A stretch of DNA of 64,000 bases from Pseudomonas sp. sp1636 (GTDB lineage Bacteria; Pseudomonadota; Gammaproteobacteria; Pseudomonadales; Pseudomonadaceae). A program made the translations under genes and the position numbers. Positions 25,323-34,409 of this stretch are shown here, piece after piece (the stretch's first letter is position 1; every line of letters begins with the position of its first letter). The notes beneath the pieces were generated by a model. That model searched no databases. It saw only the letters and a list, made by a program, of their open reading frames with translations, and was not told where the DNA came from. The stretch covers positions 1-64,000 of the forward strand of contig NZ_JARRAB010000001.1 of NCBI RefSeq assembly GCF_030376615.1, read 5' to 3'.

Positions 25323-26477
25323 GCGACGTCGGTCGAGCAGGTTCACCACCAGCCGATCCAGCCAGCCCCACAGGCGTTGCTGTAGACGCCGCCACCAGGG
25401 CCGGGCGTGCCAGAGTTCCTGGCTGATCTCGAGGCTGTCGGCGAAATCCGCCTGGAAGCTGGCGGCCACCGCGGCGGTCAGCTCCGGGTCGAGCGCCTCC
25501 ACATTGGCGTCGAGGTTGAAGCGCAGGTTCCAGTGGTCGAAGTTGCACGAGCCGACGCTGACCCAGTCGTCCACCAGCACCATTTTCAGGTGCAGAAAAC
25601 GTGGCTGGTATTCGAAGATTTGCACCCCGGCCCTGAGCAGCTTGGGGTAGTAGCGCTGGCCGGCAAAGCGCACCGGCGGGTTGTCGGTGTGCCGACCGCT
25701 GAGCAGCAGGCGCACCTCGACCCCGCGCGCCGCCGCCTTGCGCAAAGCGCGGCGGACTTTCCAGGTCGGCAGGAAATACGGCGTGGCCAGCCAGATGCGT
25801 TGCTTGGCGCCGTGTAGCGCACGCACCAGTGACTGCAGAATGTCGCGATGCTGGCGGGCATCGGCGTAGGCCACCCGGCCCAGGCCCTCACCCACTGGCG
25901 GCGATAGCGGCAGATGTGTCAGCCCCAGCGTCGGCCTTGGCCGCCAGGCAAGCCGGGCATGCAGGGCATGCCATTGGCGGTCGAACAACTCTTGCCAGTC
26001 GGCCACCAGCGGCCCGGCGATTTCCACCATGACCTCGTGCCAGAGGCTGGCGGTTTCGCCCGGAATCCAGAACTGATCGGTCGCGCCGGTGCCGCCGACA
26101 AAGGCCAGCCGGCCATCGACCAGCAACAACTTGCGGTGGTCACGATAGAAATTACGGAGCCCTCGGCGCCAACGCAACGGGTTGTAGCGGCGTAACTGCA
26201 CGCCGGAGGCGCTCAGACGCCGGCGGTCGACCTGCGACAGGGACTGGCAACCGTAATCGTCGAACAGGCAACGCACCTCGACGCCGCGTTGCGCCGCCGC
26301 GCACAAGGCTTGCGCCAGGACTGCCATGCAGGCGCCGCTTTGCACCAGGTACAGCTCCAGCGCGACCGATTGGCGAGCGGCGCCGATGGCCTCGATCATC
26401 CGCGGGAAGAAGCTCGGGCCATCGTTGAGCAAGGCGAACTGGTTGCCGCTGCGCCAAGGGAAAACCATTCCGGGCAT
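25320..26477 (-). CDS. Cardiolipin synthase-like phospholipase D family protein
   Basis: A 385-residue protein with two PLD motifs: FYRDHRKLLLVDGRLAFVGG near residues 110-129 and HLKMVLVDDWVSVGSCNFD near 297-315, each with His, Lys and Asp of the HKD catalytic pair. It most resembles ClsB-type enzymes that join phospholipids to form cardiolipin at the inner membrane. There is no clear N-terminal membrane segment, as in ClsB. The first ATG has no strong ribosome site; a second ATG three codons on is possible. Its stop codon lies within the palindromic element. Confidence 0.85.
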   Translation of the reverse strand: MPGMVFPWRSGNQFALLNDGPSFFPRMIEAIGAARQSVALELYLVQSGACMAVLAQALCAAAQRGVEVRCLFDDYGCQSLSQVDRRRLSASGVQLRRYNPLRWRRGLRNFYRDHRKLLLVDGRLAFVGGTGATDQFWIPGETASLWHEVMVEIAGPLVADWQELFDRQWHALHARLAWRPRPTLGLTHLPLSPPVGEGLGRVAYADARQHRDILQSLVRALHGAKQRIWLATPYFLPTWKVRRALRKAAARGVEVRLLLSGRHTDNPPVRFAGQRYYPKLLRAGVQIFEYQPRFLHLKMVLVDDWVSVGSCNFDHWNLRFNLDANVEALDPELTAAVAASFQADFADSLEISQELWHARPWWRRLQQRLWGWLDRLVVNLLDRRR

Positions 26478-26733
26478 CAGTACGCGGCCAGCAACAAAAG
26501 GCAGGTCAGGCAGATTCGCATAAGCACCCGCAGGTTAAGCATCAAGGTCGCCACGATAGTCGTCCGTGGCGGCCTTGCAAAGCCTGCTGTAGTGGCTGCT
26601 CAAGGCCGTGACGCGACTGGCGCGGCGGGCCGCAACTGGCAACTCTGCCGCAGCTCGAGCCGACGACGCCGTGGCCAGGCGAAGGCACTAGCACGCCTTC
26701 GATGAGGCGAAACGGCGCTGGCGAGCGAGCACG

Positions 26734-27624
26734 TTACAGCTGCAGGCCCAAGGCGGCCTGGGCATTGGCCAGGCGTTTGCCGCGCGCCGCCCCGGCAATC
26801 GACAGCAGGCCGCGGTCGCGTTGCCACAAGGCGGCCCACTGCGCCGGCCCGGCGGCGAAGGCCGCGTGCAACTCGGGGTCGAGTGCGGCGAACTGGGCGA
26901 ACAGCCCGGCCAGCAGCAGATGCGTGGCGGGTTGTGCCGGGCCTTGCCGGGCCACTTCGGCACAACCGGCGAGCAAGCCGAGCAGGCGCAACTGCAACGC
27001 CTGCGGCCAGCGCGACTCCTGCCCCACGCCATACAACCAGGCACCGACGGCGGCCAGCACGTGCAGATCCTCGATGCTGCGAAAAGGCTTCACGTAATCA
27101 TCCCAGCCATCGCCGGCCAAGCGCGCGCAGTGGGCGCCGTCGAGATGCAGGCGGGCGTGGCCGATGTCCGGCATCAAGGGCAGCGCCGGCAGCGCCTCGA
27201 TGCGCACCCCGGGATCGCCATTGCGCACCACGCCCAGGGCCAACCGCACCGCTTGCGCCGGCGGCTCTTCGCGGGCGGCGACCAGCAGCCAGTCGGCGGC
27301 ATCGCCTGCCGTGACGAAATCCTTGCGCCCATGCAGCAGCAGGTCGCTGAGCCGGGTCTGCATATCCGCCGGGCGCACGCTCTTGTTCTCGGTGACACAG
27401 AGCGCGCCCAGCGACCAGGGCGCGGACGGCCACAGCACCCGCAGGGCGCCTTGATAACCGGCGAGGAAGGCCAGCCCCGGCGTCGCCGCCAAACGCCCGC
27501 CGAGCAAGGCCAACTCGAATGGCGCCGGCGTGCCCAGCCGCGCCAGCAGCGCGGTATACCACGCCTCCAGGTTGCTCGCGGCCGGCAGGCGCTGGTGGGT
27601 TTGCAACAGGATTGGCCAGGGCAT
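26734..27624 (-). CDS. Acyl-CoA dehydrogenase-like protein, probably degenerate
   Basis: A 296-residue protein with faint similarity to acyl-CoA dehydrogenases. The clearest part is [20 protein letters not shown] near residues 179-198, like the linker of the ACAD fold. It is about 80 residues shorter than a normal enzyme, and I cannot identify the catalytic Glu or the FAD signature. [10 protein letters not shown] is chosen because GAGGA lies 7 bases upstream. It is divergent from olsB, 152 bases away, and may have a role in lipid metabolism. Function unknown. Confidence 0.7.
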   Translation of the reverse strand: MPWPILLQTHQRLPAASNLEAWYTALLARLGTPAPFELALLGGRLAATPGLAFLAGYQGALRVLWPSAPWSLGALCVTENKSVRPADMQTRLSDLLLHGRKDFVTAGDAADWLLVAAREEPPAQAVRLALGVVRNGDPGVRIEALPALPLMPDIGHARLHLDGAHCARLAGDGWDDYVKPFRSIEDLHVLAAVGAWLYGVGQESRWPQALQLRLLGLLAGCAEVARQGPAQPATHLLLAGLFAQFAALDPELHAAFAAGPAQWAALWQRDRGLLSIAGAARGKRLANAQAALGLQL

Positions 27625-27776
27625 TCGCAGTTCCTCAAACGGGTTGGAGTCGCAGCGGCTTGTCACACAAGCATCACCAAAACTTCACAGGGGTGACACC
27701 GCTGCTACCTAGCCTGAGCTTGCCCAACAAGATCGACCGGCTGCAAGACAAAAAGCTGGCCAACGGAGAGAACGGC

Positions 27777-28535
27777 ATGACTCAGATGGCAATCACCCGC
27801 GACCGCACCACCCCAGCACGTCGCTTGCAAGCCGAGCGTCTGGTCGGCCCCGCTGCCCTGCGGGAAGCCCAGGCCCTGCGCTTTCGCGTGTTCAGCGCCG
27901 AGTTCGCGGCCAAGCTCAAGGGTGCCGAGCTCGGTCTGGACATGGATGACTACGACATTCACTGCCAGCACATCGGCGTGCGCGATCTGAACAGCGGCCG
28001 GCTGGTGGCCACCACCCGCCTGCTCGACCATCAGGCCGCCGCCGGCCTGGGGCGGTTCTACAGCGAAGAGGAATTCAGCCTGCACGGCCTGCCGCATCTC
28101 GAAGGCCCGCTGCTGGAAATCGGCCGCACCTGCGTCGACAGCGCCTACCGCAACGGCGCCACCATCGCCGTGCTCTGGGCCGAGCTGGCCGAAGTCCTCA
28201 ACCGGGGCGATTACCGCTACCTGATGGGCTGCGCCAGCATCTCCATGCAGGACGGCGGCATCCAGGCCCAGGCGATCATGCAGCGCCTGCGCGAACGCTA
28301 CCTGTGCACCGAGCACCTGCGGGCCGAGCCGAAGAAGCCGCTGCCGATCCTGGCGGTGCCGAGCAACGTCATCGCCGAGCTGCCGCCGCTGCTCAAGGCC
28401 TACATGCGCCTGGGCGCGAAGATCTGCGGCGAGCCGTGCTGGGATGAGGATTTCCAGGTAGCCGATGTGTTCATCCTGCTCAAGCGCGACGAACTCTGCC
28501 CACGCTACGCCCGCCACTTCAAGGCGGCGGTCTGA
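27777..28535 (+). CDS. olsB: L-ornithine N(alpha)-acyltransferase OlsB
   Basis: A 252-residue GNAT-fold acyltransferase that puts a 3-hydroxyacyl chain from acyl carrier protein on ornithine, the first step to ornithine lipid. Family segments [15 protein letters not shown] near residues 24-38 and [17 protein letters not shown] near 114-130 are clear. The start MTQMAITRD follows a GGAGAG site; upstream residues in the frame look non-coding. It is followed by olsA after 124 bases, the order remembered for P. aeruginosa PA4350-PA4351. Confidence 0.9.
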   Translation: MTQMAITRDRTTPARRLQAERLVGPAALREAQALRFRVFSAEFAAKLKGAELGLDMDDYDIHCQHIGVRDLNSGRLVATTRLLDHQAAAGLGRFYSEEEFSLHGLPHLEGPLLEIGRTCVDSAYRNGATIAVLWAELAEVLNRGDYRYLMGCASISMQDGGIQAQAIMQRLRERYLCTEHLRAEPKKPLPILAVPSNVIAELPPLLKAYMRLGAKICGEPCWDEDFQVADVFILLKRDELCPRYARHFKAAV

Positions 28536-28659
28536 ACCGACTTACCTTGTAAGCCGCTGCAGCCGCGCATTGCGAGTTCCGGGTTCGCGGCATTGCAGAC
28601 TTGCAGCGAGTTCCAGGAACCGGTAGACATGCCGGCACTCGCGTCCCCCGGAGCCATCC

Positions 28660-29430
28660 ATGGCGAAACTACGTTTATCTCTGCGTCTCCTGCGTTTGCT
28701 GGCGGTACTCGGCCTGGGCACCCTGCTGGCCGGGCTGCTGAATCTGCTGGAACCTTTGCTGCGGCATGACCCGATGAACCTGCGCCAACGCCTGAGCCGC
28801 TGGTTCTTTGCGCGCCTGAGCAATGCCCTGCCGTTTCGCCTGAGCGTGCACGGCGAGCTGCCGCAGGAACCGATGCTGTGGGTCAGCAATCACATCTCCT
28901 GGACCGATATTCCGCTGCTTGGCAGGCTCGCCCCGCTGTCGTTCCTGTCCAAGGCCGAGGTGCGCTCCTGGCCATTGGCCGGCTGGCTGGCGCGCCAGGC
29001 CGGCACCCTGTTCATCCGCCGCGGCGCGGGCGACGGCAGCCTGCTCAACCGGCAACTCGGCCAGCATCTGGGACAGGGTCGGCCGCTGCTGATTTTCCCG
29101 GAAGGCACCACCAGCGACGGCCAGATCCTGCGCACCTTCCACGGCCGCTTGCTGAGCAGCGCCATCGATACCGGGGTCGCCCTGCAACCGGTCGCCATCC
29201 GCTACCTGCGCGACGGCCGGCCCTGCCTGACCACGCCCTTTATCGGCGACGACGACATGCTCTCGCACCTGTTGCGCCTGCTCGCCAGTGACCCGATCGA
29301 CGTGCAGATCCGCTTGCTGCAACCGATTGCCAGCGCCAGCCTGAACCGCAACCAACTGGCACGCCGCGCTCAAGCGGCCGTGGCCGGCGCCTTCGAGCCG
29401 GACAGCAGCACTCAGCGCCAGGCCGCGTGA
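28660..29430 (+). CDS. olsA: Lyso-ornithine lipid O-acyltransferase OlsA
   Basis: A 256-residue acyltransferase of the PlsC family that completes ornithine lipid by acylating the hydroxyl of the first chain. It has an N-terminal membrane anchor (about residues 8-30), the catalytic NHISWTD (N77-D83, HX4D) and FPEGTTS near residue 146. It works on the inner membrane with OlsB. Its stop is only one base from the stop of the convergent universal stress gene, leaving no room for a terminator between them. Confidence 0.9.
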   Translation: MAKLRLSLRLLRLLAVLGLGTLLAGLLNLLEPLLRHDPMNLRQRLSRWFFARLSNALPFRLSVHGELPQEPMLWVSNHISWTDIPLLGRLAPLSFLSKAEVRSWPLAGWLARQAGTLFIRRGAGDGSLLNRQLGQHLGQGRPLLIFPEGTTSDGQILRTFHGRLLSSAIDTGVALQPVAIRYLRDGRPCLTTPFIGDDDMLSHLLRLLASDPIDVQIRLLQPIASASLNRNQLARRAQAAVAGAFEPDSSTQRQAA

Positions 29431-29431
29431 A

Positions 29432-30280
29432 TCAGCCCGGCGGCGGCACGCAGAGGATGTCGCAGGCCAACTCGGCCAGCAGCGCCCCGGCGACGCTGCC
29501 GAGCACCAGCCGCGGCAACCCTTTGCGCTCATGGGTGGCGATCACCAGCAGGTCGGCCTGGCGCTGTTGCAGCGCCTGGGCAATCACCTGCCGGGGTTGG
29601 CCTTCTTGCACCCGCACGCAGCCGTCGGGCAGGCTCAAGCCGGCGTCATGCAGGTTCGCCAGCAGCGTCAGCAAGGCCTCCTCGGTCTGACTCTCGAGTA
29701 AGCGCTGATCAATCGCCGCCTCCGTCAGCAACCCCAGCGGAAATGGCTCCTGGGCATACACCGCCGTGCAGTGCTGCGGGTCGAGCAGGCCCAGCCGCTG
29801 CGCACGCGTCATGGCCTGCACCGCACCAGGCGACAGATCCAGCGCCGCCAACACCTGCCGATAATCGGCAACGACCGGTTGCGCGACACGCAGTACCGGC
29901 AGATGACTGCCACGGATCAGCCGCTCCACGCTGGAACCCAGAAAGAAATCGCGCAGCGGCGTCTTGCGGTGACAGCCGACCACCAGCAGGTCGGCGTCCA
30001 TGCCCAGGCACGCCTCGAAGATGATCGCTTCGACCTCGCCGCTGCTCACCAGCACCCGCGGCCGGCTGCCGGTCTGTTCGGCCAGTTGCTGCGCCTGCTC
30101 AGCGAGCAACCGCTCGACCCGCTGCACATGCTCGGCGACGAAGTCCTTAGGCGCATCGTCGTCGACCACATGCACCAAGGCCCAGTCGCCGCCACCCTGC
30201 TTGCGGATCAACTGAGCGGCACGCTGCAGCGCATGCGCCGAGCGTTGCGAAAGGTCGGTCGCCACCAGCAGTTTGATCAT
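29432..30280 (-). CDS. Universal stress protein, two tandem UspA domains
   Basis: A 282-residue tandem UspA protein. The first domain ends with VVGCHRKTPLRDFFLGSSVE near residues 100-119, a G2xG9xGS-type ATP site. The second ends with VIATHERKGLPRLVLGSVA near 246-264. This matches the position of PA4352, which I remember as an Anr-controlled anaerobic survival protein. It is divergent from the P-type ATPase gene, with an ANR-like box 63 bases upstream of its start. Likely role: survival under low oxygen. Confidence 0.88.
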   Translation of the reverse strand: MIKLLVATDLSQRSAHALQRAAQLIRKQGGGDWALVHVVDDDAPKDFVAEHVQRVERLLAEQAQQLAEQTGSRPRVLVSSGEVEAIIFEACLGMDADLLVVGCHRKTPLRDFFLGSSVERLIRGSHLPVLRVAQPVVADYRQVLAALDLSPGAVQAMTRAQRLGLLDPQHCTAVYAQEPFPLGLLTEAAIDQRLLESQTEEALLTLLANLHDAGLSLPDGCVRVQEGQPRQVIAQALQQRQADLLVIATHERKGLPRLVLGSVAGALLAELACDILCVPPPG

Positions 30281-30342
30281 CTCGCTTACCTCGCCAGCCT
30301 GGGCATGCCCGGTTATTCAACTGCCGCGCATGTCCTGCGGTG

Positions 30343-30356
30343 TTGATACAGATCAG
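30343..30356. promoter_or_regulatory. ANR/FNR-type box between the universal stress and P-type ATPase genes
   Basis: TTGATACAGATCAG matches the ANR consensus TTGAT-N4-ATCAA at nine of ten positions. It sits between the two divergent starts, 63 bases from one and 58 from the other, so it could serve either or both. Confidence 0.65.
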
Positions 30357-30413
30357 AGCATAGCCAGTGAATAAGGCTACTGTGCCAACAAGGCAATGCA
30401 TGGAGAGGCCTGA

Positions 30414-33140
30414 ATGGACACCCGACAACCAGCCCAGACGGCCCAGACTGCAACGCACTGGCACAGCGTCGATGCGCAACAGGCGCTCGCCGCCCTGCAC
30501 GGCAACCCGGCGGGCCTTGCCGAGAGCGAGATCGCCAGCCGCCGGCAACGCTATGGGGCCAATCGCCTGCCGCCGCCCAAACGGCGCGGCCCGTTGCGGC
30601 GTCTGCTGCTGCAATTCCACAACCTGCTGCTGTACATGATGCTCGCCGCGGCGGCGGTCACCGCCCTGCTCGGCCACTGGGTGGATACCGCGGTGATTAT
30701 CGCCGTGGTGCTGATCAATGCCCTGATCGGCTTCCTTCAGGAGGGTAAGGCCGAGCACGCCCTGGATGCCATTCGCGACATGCTGTCGCTGCATGCCATG
30801 GTGCTGCGCGATGGCGAACGCCGGGAAATCCCTGCCGAACAGCTGGTGCCCGGCGATATCGTCAGCCTGGTGTCCGGGGACAAGGTGCCGGCCGACCTGC
30901 GCCTGCTCAGGGTGAAGAATTTCGTCGTCGAAGAAGCGGCGCTGACCGGCGAGTCGGTGCCGGTGGAGAAATCCATCGCCCGCTCGGGCAAAGACGCGGT
31001 GCTCGGCGACCGCCGCTGCATGGCCTATTCCGGCACCCTGGTCAGCAGCGGCCAGGCCCTCGGCCTGGTGGTGGCCACCGGCCCGGCCACCGAACTGGGG
31101 CGTATCGGCAGCATGCTGCAACAGGTGCAGTCGATATCCACGCCACTGCTGCGGCAGATCGACGGCTTCAGCCGTTGGTTGAGCGTGGCCCTGCTGATCC
31201 TGGCGGTCGTCACCTTCGCCCTCGGCACCCTGTGGCGCGGGCAGGATCCGGCGCAGACATTCATGCTGGTGGTGGCGCTGACCGTCGCGGCGATCCCGGA
31301 AGGATTGCCGGCGATCATGACCGTGATCCTGGCCCTCGGCGTGCAGCGCATGGCCCGGCAAAACGCCATAGTACGGCGCTTGCCGGCGGTGGAGACCCTC
31401 GGTTCCGTCACCCTGATCTGCTCGGACAAGACCGGCACCCTGACCCGCAACGAGATGAGCGTGCAACGGCTGGTCAGCGCGCAGCGGGTCATCGACGTCA
31501 GCGGAGTCGGTTACGCCCCCACGGGCGGTTTCCATCTGGCTGGCGCGCCCCTGGACATCGATCAGAACCTGCTCGACATCGGCCGCGCGGCGCTGTTGTG
31601 CAACGACGCCCGGCTGGAGGAAGACGCCGACGGCAACTGGCGGCTGCACGGCGACCCGACCGAAGGCGCACTCGTCGCCCTGGCCCTGAAAAGCGGCCTC
31701 GACCCGCTGGCCACGCAGGCCGAGCTGCCGCGCAGCGACGCCATTCCCTTCGAGTCGGAACACCGCTTCATGGCCACCCTGCACCATGACCACAGCGGTC
31801 ATGGGCTGATCTATCTGAAAGGCGCCCCCGAGCGGCTGCTGGAGATGTGCAACCGGCAACGCGGTGCCGACGGCGACCAGCCGCTCGATGCGGATTTCTG
31901 GCGACGCCAGGCCACCGACCTCGCCGCCCACGGCTTGCGCCTGCTGGCCATTGCCAGCCGTCCGGCCGATGCCGAGCAACGCAGCCTGAGCTTTGCCGAT
32001 GTGCAACAGGGCTTCACCCTGCTGGCCCTGTTCGGCATCATCGACCCGCCGCGGGCAGAGGCCATCGCCGCGGTGGCCGAGTGTCGGCGCGCCGGCATCG
32101 CGGTGAAGATGATCACCGGCGATCATGTCGAAACCGCCCGTGCCATCGGCGCGCAACTGGGCATCGGGGTTGGCCGGCCAGCGCTGACCGGTGCCGAAAT
32201 CGAGCTGCTCGACGAACCCAGCCTGCGCAAGCTGCTACCCGGCATCGAGGTGTTCGCCCGCGCCAGCCCGGAACACAAGCTGCGCCTGGTGCAGGCCATG
32301 CAGGCCAGCGGCGAAGTGGTGGCGATGACCGGCGACGGAGTCAACGATGCGCCGGCGCTGAAGCGTGCGGATGTCGGCGTGGCGATGGGCCACAAGGGCA
32401 CCGAGGCGGCCAAGGAAGCGGCGGCAATAGTCCTTACCGACGACAATTTCGCCACCATCGCCGGGGCCGTGCGCGAAGGCCGGGCGATTTACGACAACCT
32501 GAAGAAGTTCATCCTGTTCGTCCTGCCCACCAACGGCGGCGAGGCCCTGATCGTAATCGCCGCCATCCTGTTCCAGCTGACCCTGCCGCTGACCCCGGTG
32601 CAGGTGCTGTGGATCAACATGGTCACCTCCATCACCCTGGCCCTGGCACTGGCCTTCGAACCGTCCGAGCGGGGCCTGATGAGCCGCCCGCCGCGTCCGC
32701 CGGCCGAGCCGCTGCTCACCGGCTTTTTCGTCTGGCGCGTGCTGATGGTGTCGCTGCTGATGATGGCCGGCGCCCTCGGCTTGTTTCTCTGGGAAATGCA
32801 GCACGGCAACAGCCTGGAAAGCGCGCGCACCATGGCCGTTAACACCGTGGTGATGGGCGAGATGTTCTACCTGTTGAACAGCCGGCATATCTTCGCCTCG
32901 GTGCTCAATCGCGAAGGCTTGCTCGGCAATCCCAAGGTGCTGCTGGCCATCGCCGTGTGCCTGGCGCTGCAACTGCTGTTTACCTATGCAGCGCCCATGC
33001 AGCAGGTATTCGGCTCCAGCGGGCTGAGCGGCGGTGAATGGCTGCGCGTGGTGCTGGCCGGTTTGCTGCTGTTCAGCGTCGCCGAACTGGAGAAGGCGCT
33101 GATCCGCCGCTTCCACCTGCATCCCCACGCGCGGGGCTGA
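30414..33140 (+). CDS. P2-type cation-transporting ATPase
   Basis: A 908-residue P-type ATPase of the SERCA/PMA-like cation group. It has an N-terminal cation ATPase domain, the actuator TGES (LTGESVPVEK), the membrane motif PEGLPA in M4, the phosphorylated Asp at residue 338 in DKTGTLT, KGAPE for nucleotide binding, and TGDGVNDAPAL for the hinge. Ten membrane segments are visible. The transported ion (Ca2+, Mg2+ or another cation) is not decided by the motifs I can see. GGAG lies upstream of the ATG. It may be oxygen-regulated through the ANR box at 30343. Confidence 0.9.
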   Translation: MDTRQPAQTAQTATHWHSVDAQQALAALHGNPAGLAESEIASRRQRYGANRLPPPKRRGPLRRLLLQFHNLLLYMMLAAAAVTALLGHWVDTAVIIAVVLINALIGFLQEGKAEHALDAIRDMLSLHAMVLRDGERREIPAEQLVPGDIVSLVSGDKVPADLRLLRVKNFVVEEAALTGESVPVEKSIARSGKDAVLGDRRCMAYSGTLVSSGQALGLVVATGPATELGRIGSMLQQVQSISTPLLRQIDGFSRWLSVALLILAVVTFALGTLWRGQDPAQTFMLVVALTVAAIPEGLPAIMTVILALGVQRMARQNAIVRRLPAVETLGSVTLICSDKTGTLTRNEMSVQRLVSAQRVIDVSGVGYAPTGGFHLAGAPLDIDQNLLDIGRAALLCNDARLEEDADGNWRLHGDPTEGALVALALKSGLDPLATQAELPRSDAIPFESEHRFMATLHHDHSGHGLIYLKGAPERLLEMCNRQRGADGDQPLDADFWRRQATDLAAHGLRLLAIASRPADAEQRSLSFADVQQGFTLLALFGIIDPPRAEAIAAVAECRRAGIAVKMITGDHVETARAIGAQLGIGVGRPALTGAEIELLDEPSLRKLLPGIEVFARASPEHKLRLVQAMQASGEVVAMTGDGVNDAPALKRADVGVAMGHKGTEAAKEAAAIVLTDDNFATIAGAVREGRAIYDNLKKFILFVLPTNGGEALIVIAAILFQLTLPLTPVQVLWINMVTSITLALALAFEPSERGLMSRPPRPPAEPLLTGFFVWRVLMVSLLMMAGALGLFLWEMQHGNSLESARTMAVNTVVMGEMFYLLNSRHIFASVLNREGLLGNPKVLLAIAVCLALQLLFTYAAPMQQVFGSSGLSGGEWLRVVLAGLLLFSVAELEKALIRRFHLHPHARG

Positions 33141-33217
33141 ACCCGGTGCGCGCGGCCGCCTAGGCCGTGCGCACCGGCTGTGTCCCGGATTGCATCCGGC
33201 GAGTAATGTCGCGCAAC

Positions 33218-33320
33218 TTGTAGGAGGCGCGCCCCCGCGGCGAATGCAGCCCGCAGGGCTGCCCAGCTATCGCCTGGCGGGCACGGGTTAAAAGCTCGCC
33301 CCGAGGTCGGGCCTCCCACA
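33218..33320. repeat. REP pair
   Basis: TTGTAGGAGGCGCGCCCCCG at 33218 and, inverted, GTGGGAGGCCCGACCTCGGG ending at about 33319 flank a central hairpin. This is the clearest doublet of the REP family in the window. It fills most of the gap between the P-type ATPase and acpH genes. Confidence 0.65.
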
Positions 33321-33356
33321 GAAATACAATCCGGGCCTTGCACATAAACATAGGAT

Positions 33357-33938
33357 CTACGGCTCCACCCGCAAGCGCCGGGCGAACTCGAGCAGCTCCG
33401 GGTAGAACTGACGGAAATCCTCGCTCAGCGGCACGTACAGGCGCTCCAGCTCGAGCAGGCTGCCATCCAGCAGGCCTGGCCGTGACAGGCGCCGGCCCAT
33501 GCCGGCGATCACCTGCTCCAGCACGGCGAAATCGCGGTAGCTGCCCAGCCAGTCCTGCGCCGCCATGCGCGGCACAATCAGGGCCAGGCGCTCGGGCAAA
33601 ACCGGCTCGGCGGCCAAGAGCCGGTACACCCGCCCGGTGAACTGCGCCAGCGGCTCGTCGGCGTAATCCGCCCAATGCAGCGCCAGGCAATGGTCGAAGA
33701 ACAGATCCAGAAGAATCCCGGCACAGCGCCGCCGCTCGGCGGGAAAACGCGACCGGGCCTGGGCCAGCAGCGCATGGCTGTCGGTAAAGGCATCGATGCG
33801 CCGATGCAGGGCGATGGCGGCTTCGATATCCGCCGGCCACTGTCCGCCCAGCCGGCCTTTGACGAAGTCGCCATACAGGCTGCCCAGCAGTTGCGCCGGC
33901 GCGTCGCCGCCGAGGTGTAGGTGCGCGAGGTAGTTCAT
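33357..33938 (-). CDS. acpH: Acyl carrier protein phosphodiesterase AcpH
   Basis: A 193-residue HD-like hydrolase that removes 4'-phosphopantetheine from acyl carrier protein. It starts MNYLAHLHLGG and has GSLYGDFVKGRL near residues 19-30, HRRIDAFTDSH near 45-55 and LDLFFDHCLALHW near 76-88, the usual metal-binding and catalytic segments of the family. Length fits. It is convergent with the P-type ATPase gene, separated by the REP pair. Confidence 0.9.
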   Translation of the reverse strand: MNYLAHLHLGGDAPAQLLGSLYGDFVKGRLGGQWPADIEAAIALHRRIDAFTDSHALLAQARSRFPAERRRCAGILLDLFFDHCLALHWADYADEPLAQFTGRVYRLLAAEPVLPERLALIVPRMAAQDWLGSYRDFAVLEQVIAGMGRRLSRPGLLDGSLLELERLYVPLSEDFRQFYPELLEFARRLRVEP

Positions 33939-34066
33939 CTGCCGAGCTTACACATCAGTGCGGTCGATGAGCACTATCGGCACGAACAATCTGTATATCG
34001 TCAGGCACCGATATAAAGTCCGCTGCATGCCGATATGGCGCAACCGCAACCCTGGAAACCCCGTCC

Positions 34067-34369
34067 ATGCCCATCGATATCGATGAAGTCATCAAAGCCC
34101 TGGCCCATCCGGTGCGCCGCGACATCCTGCACTGGCTGAAAGATCCGCAGGCGTACTTCGCCGATCAGGATCACCCGCTGGAGAACGGCGTGTGCGCCGG
34201 CAAGATCGACCAGCGTACCGGGCTGTCGCAATCGACGGTGTCGGCGCACCTGGCAACCCTGCAACGGGCCGGGCTGGTGACCAGCAGCAAGGTCGGCCAG
34301 TGGCACTTCTTCAAGCGCAACGAAGAAACCATCCAGGCGCTTGTGCGCCATATCAGTCACGAGCTTTAA
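34067..34369 (+). CDS. ArsR-family HTH regulator
   Basis: A 100-residue winged-helix regulator with VIKALAHPVRRDILHWLKDP near residues 8-27 and the recognition helix GLSQSTVSAHLATLQRAGLV near 52-71. No ArsR metal-binding cysteine pair is seen, and a single Cys sits at about residue 44, so a metal sensor of the classical type is unlikely. It lies 40 bases upstream of xenB on the same strand and probably regulates it. Confidence 0.88.
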   Translation: MPIDIDEVIKALAHPVRRDILHWLKDPQAYFADQDHPLENGVCAGKIDQRTGLSQSTVSAHLATLQRAGLVTSSKVGQWHFFKRNEETIQALVRHISHEL

Positions 34370-34409
34370 CCCACCCGATCCCTGCATGACAGCCGCTGGA
34401 GAATCACCC

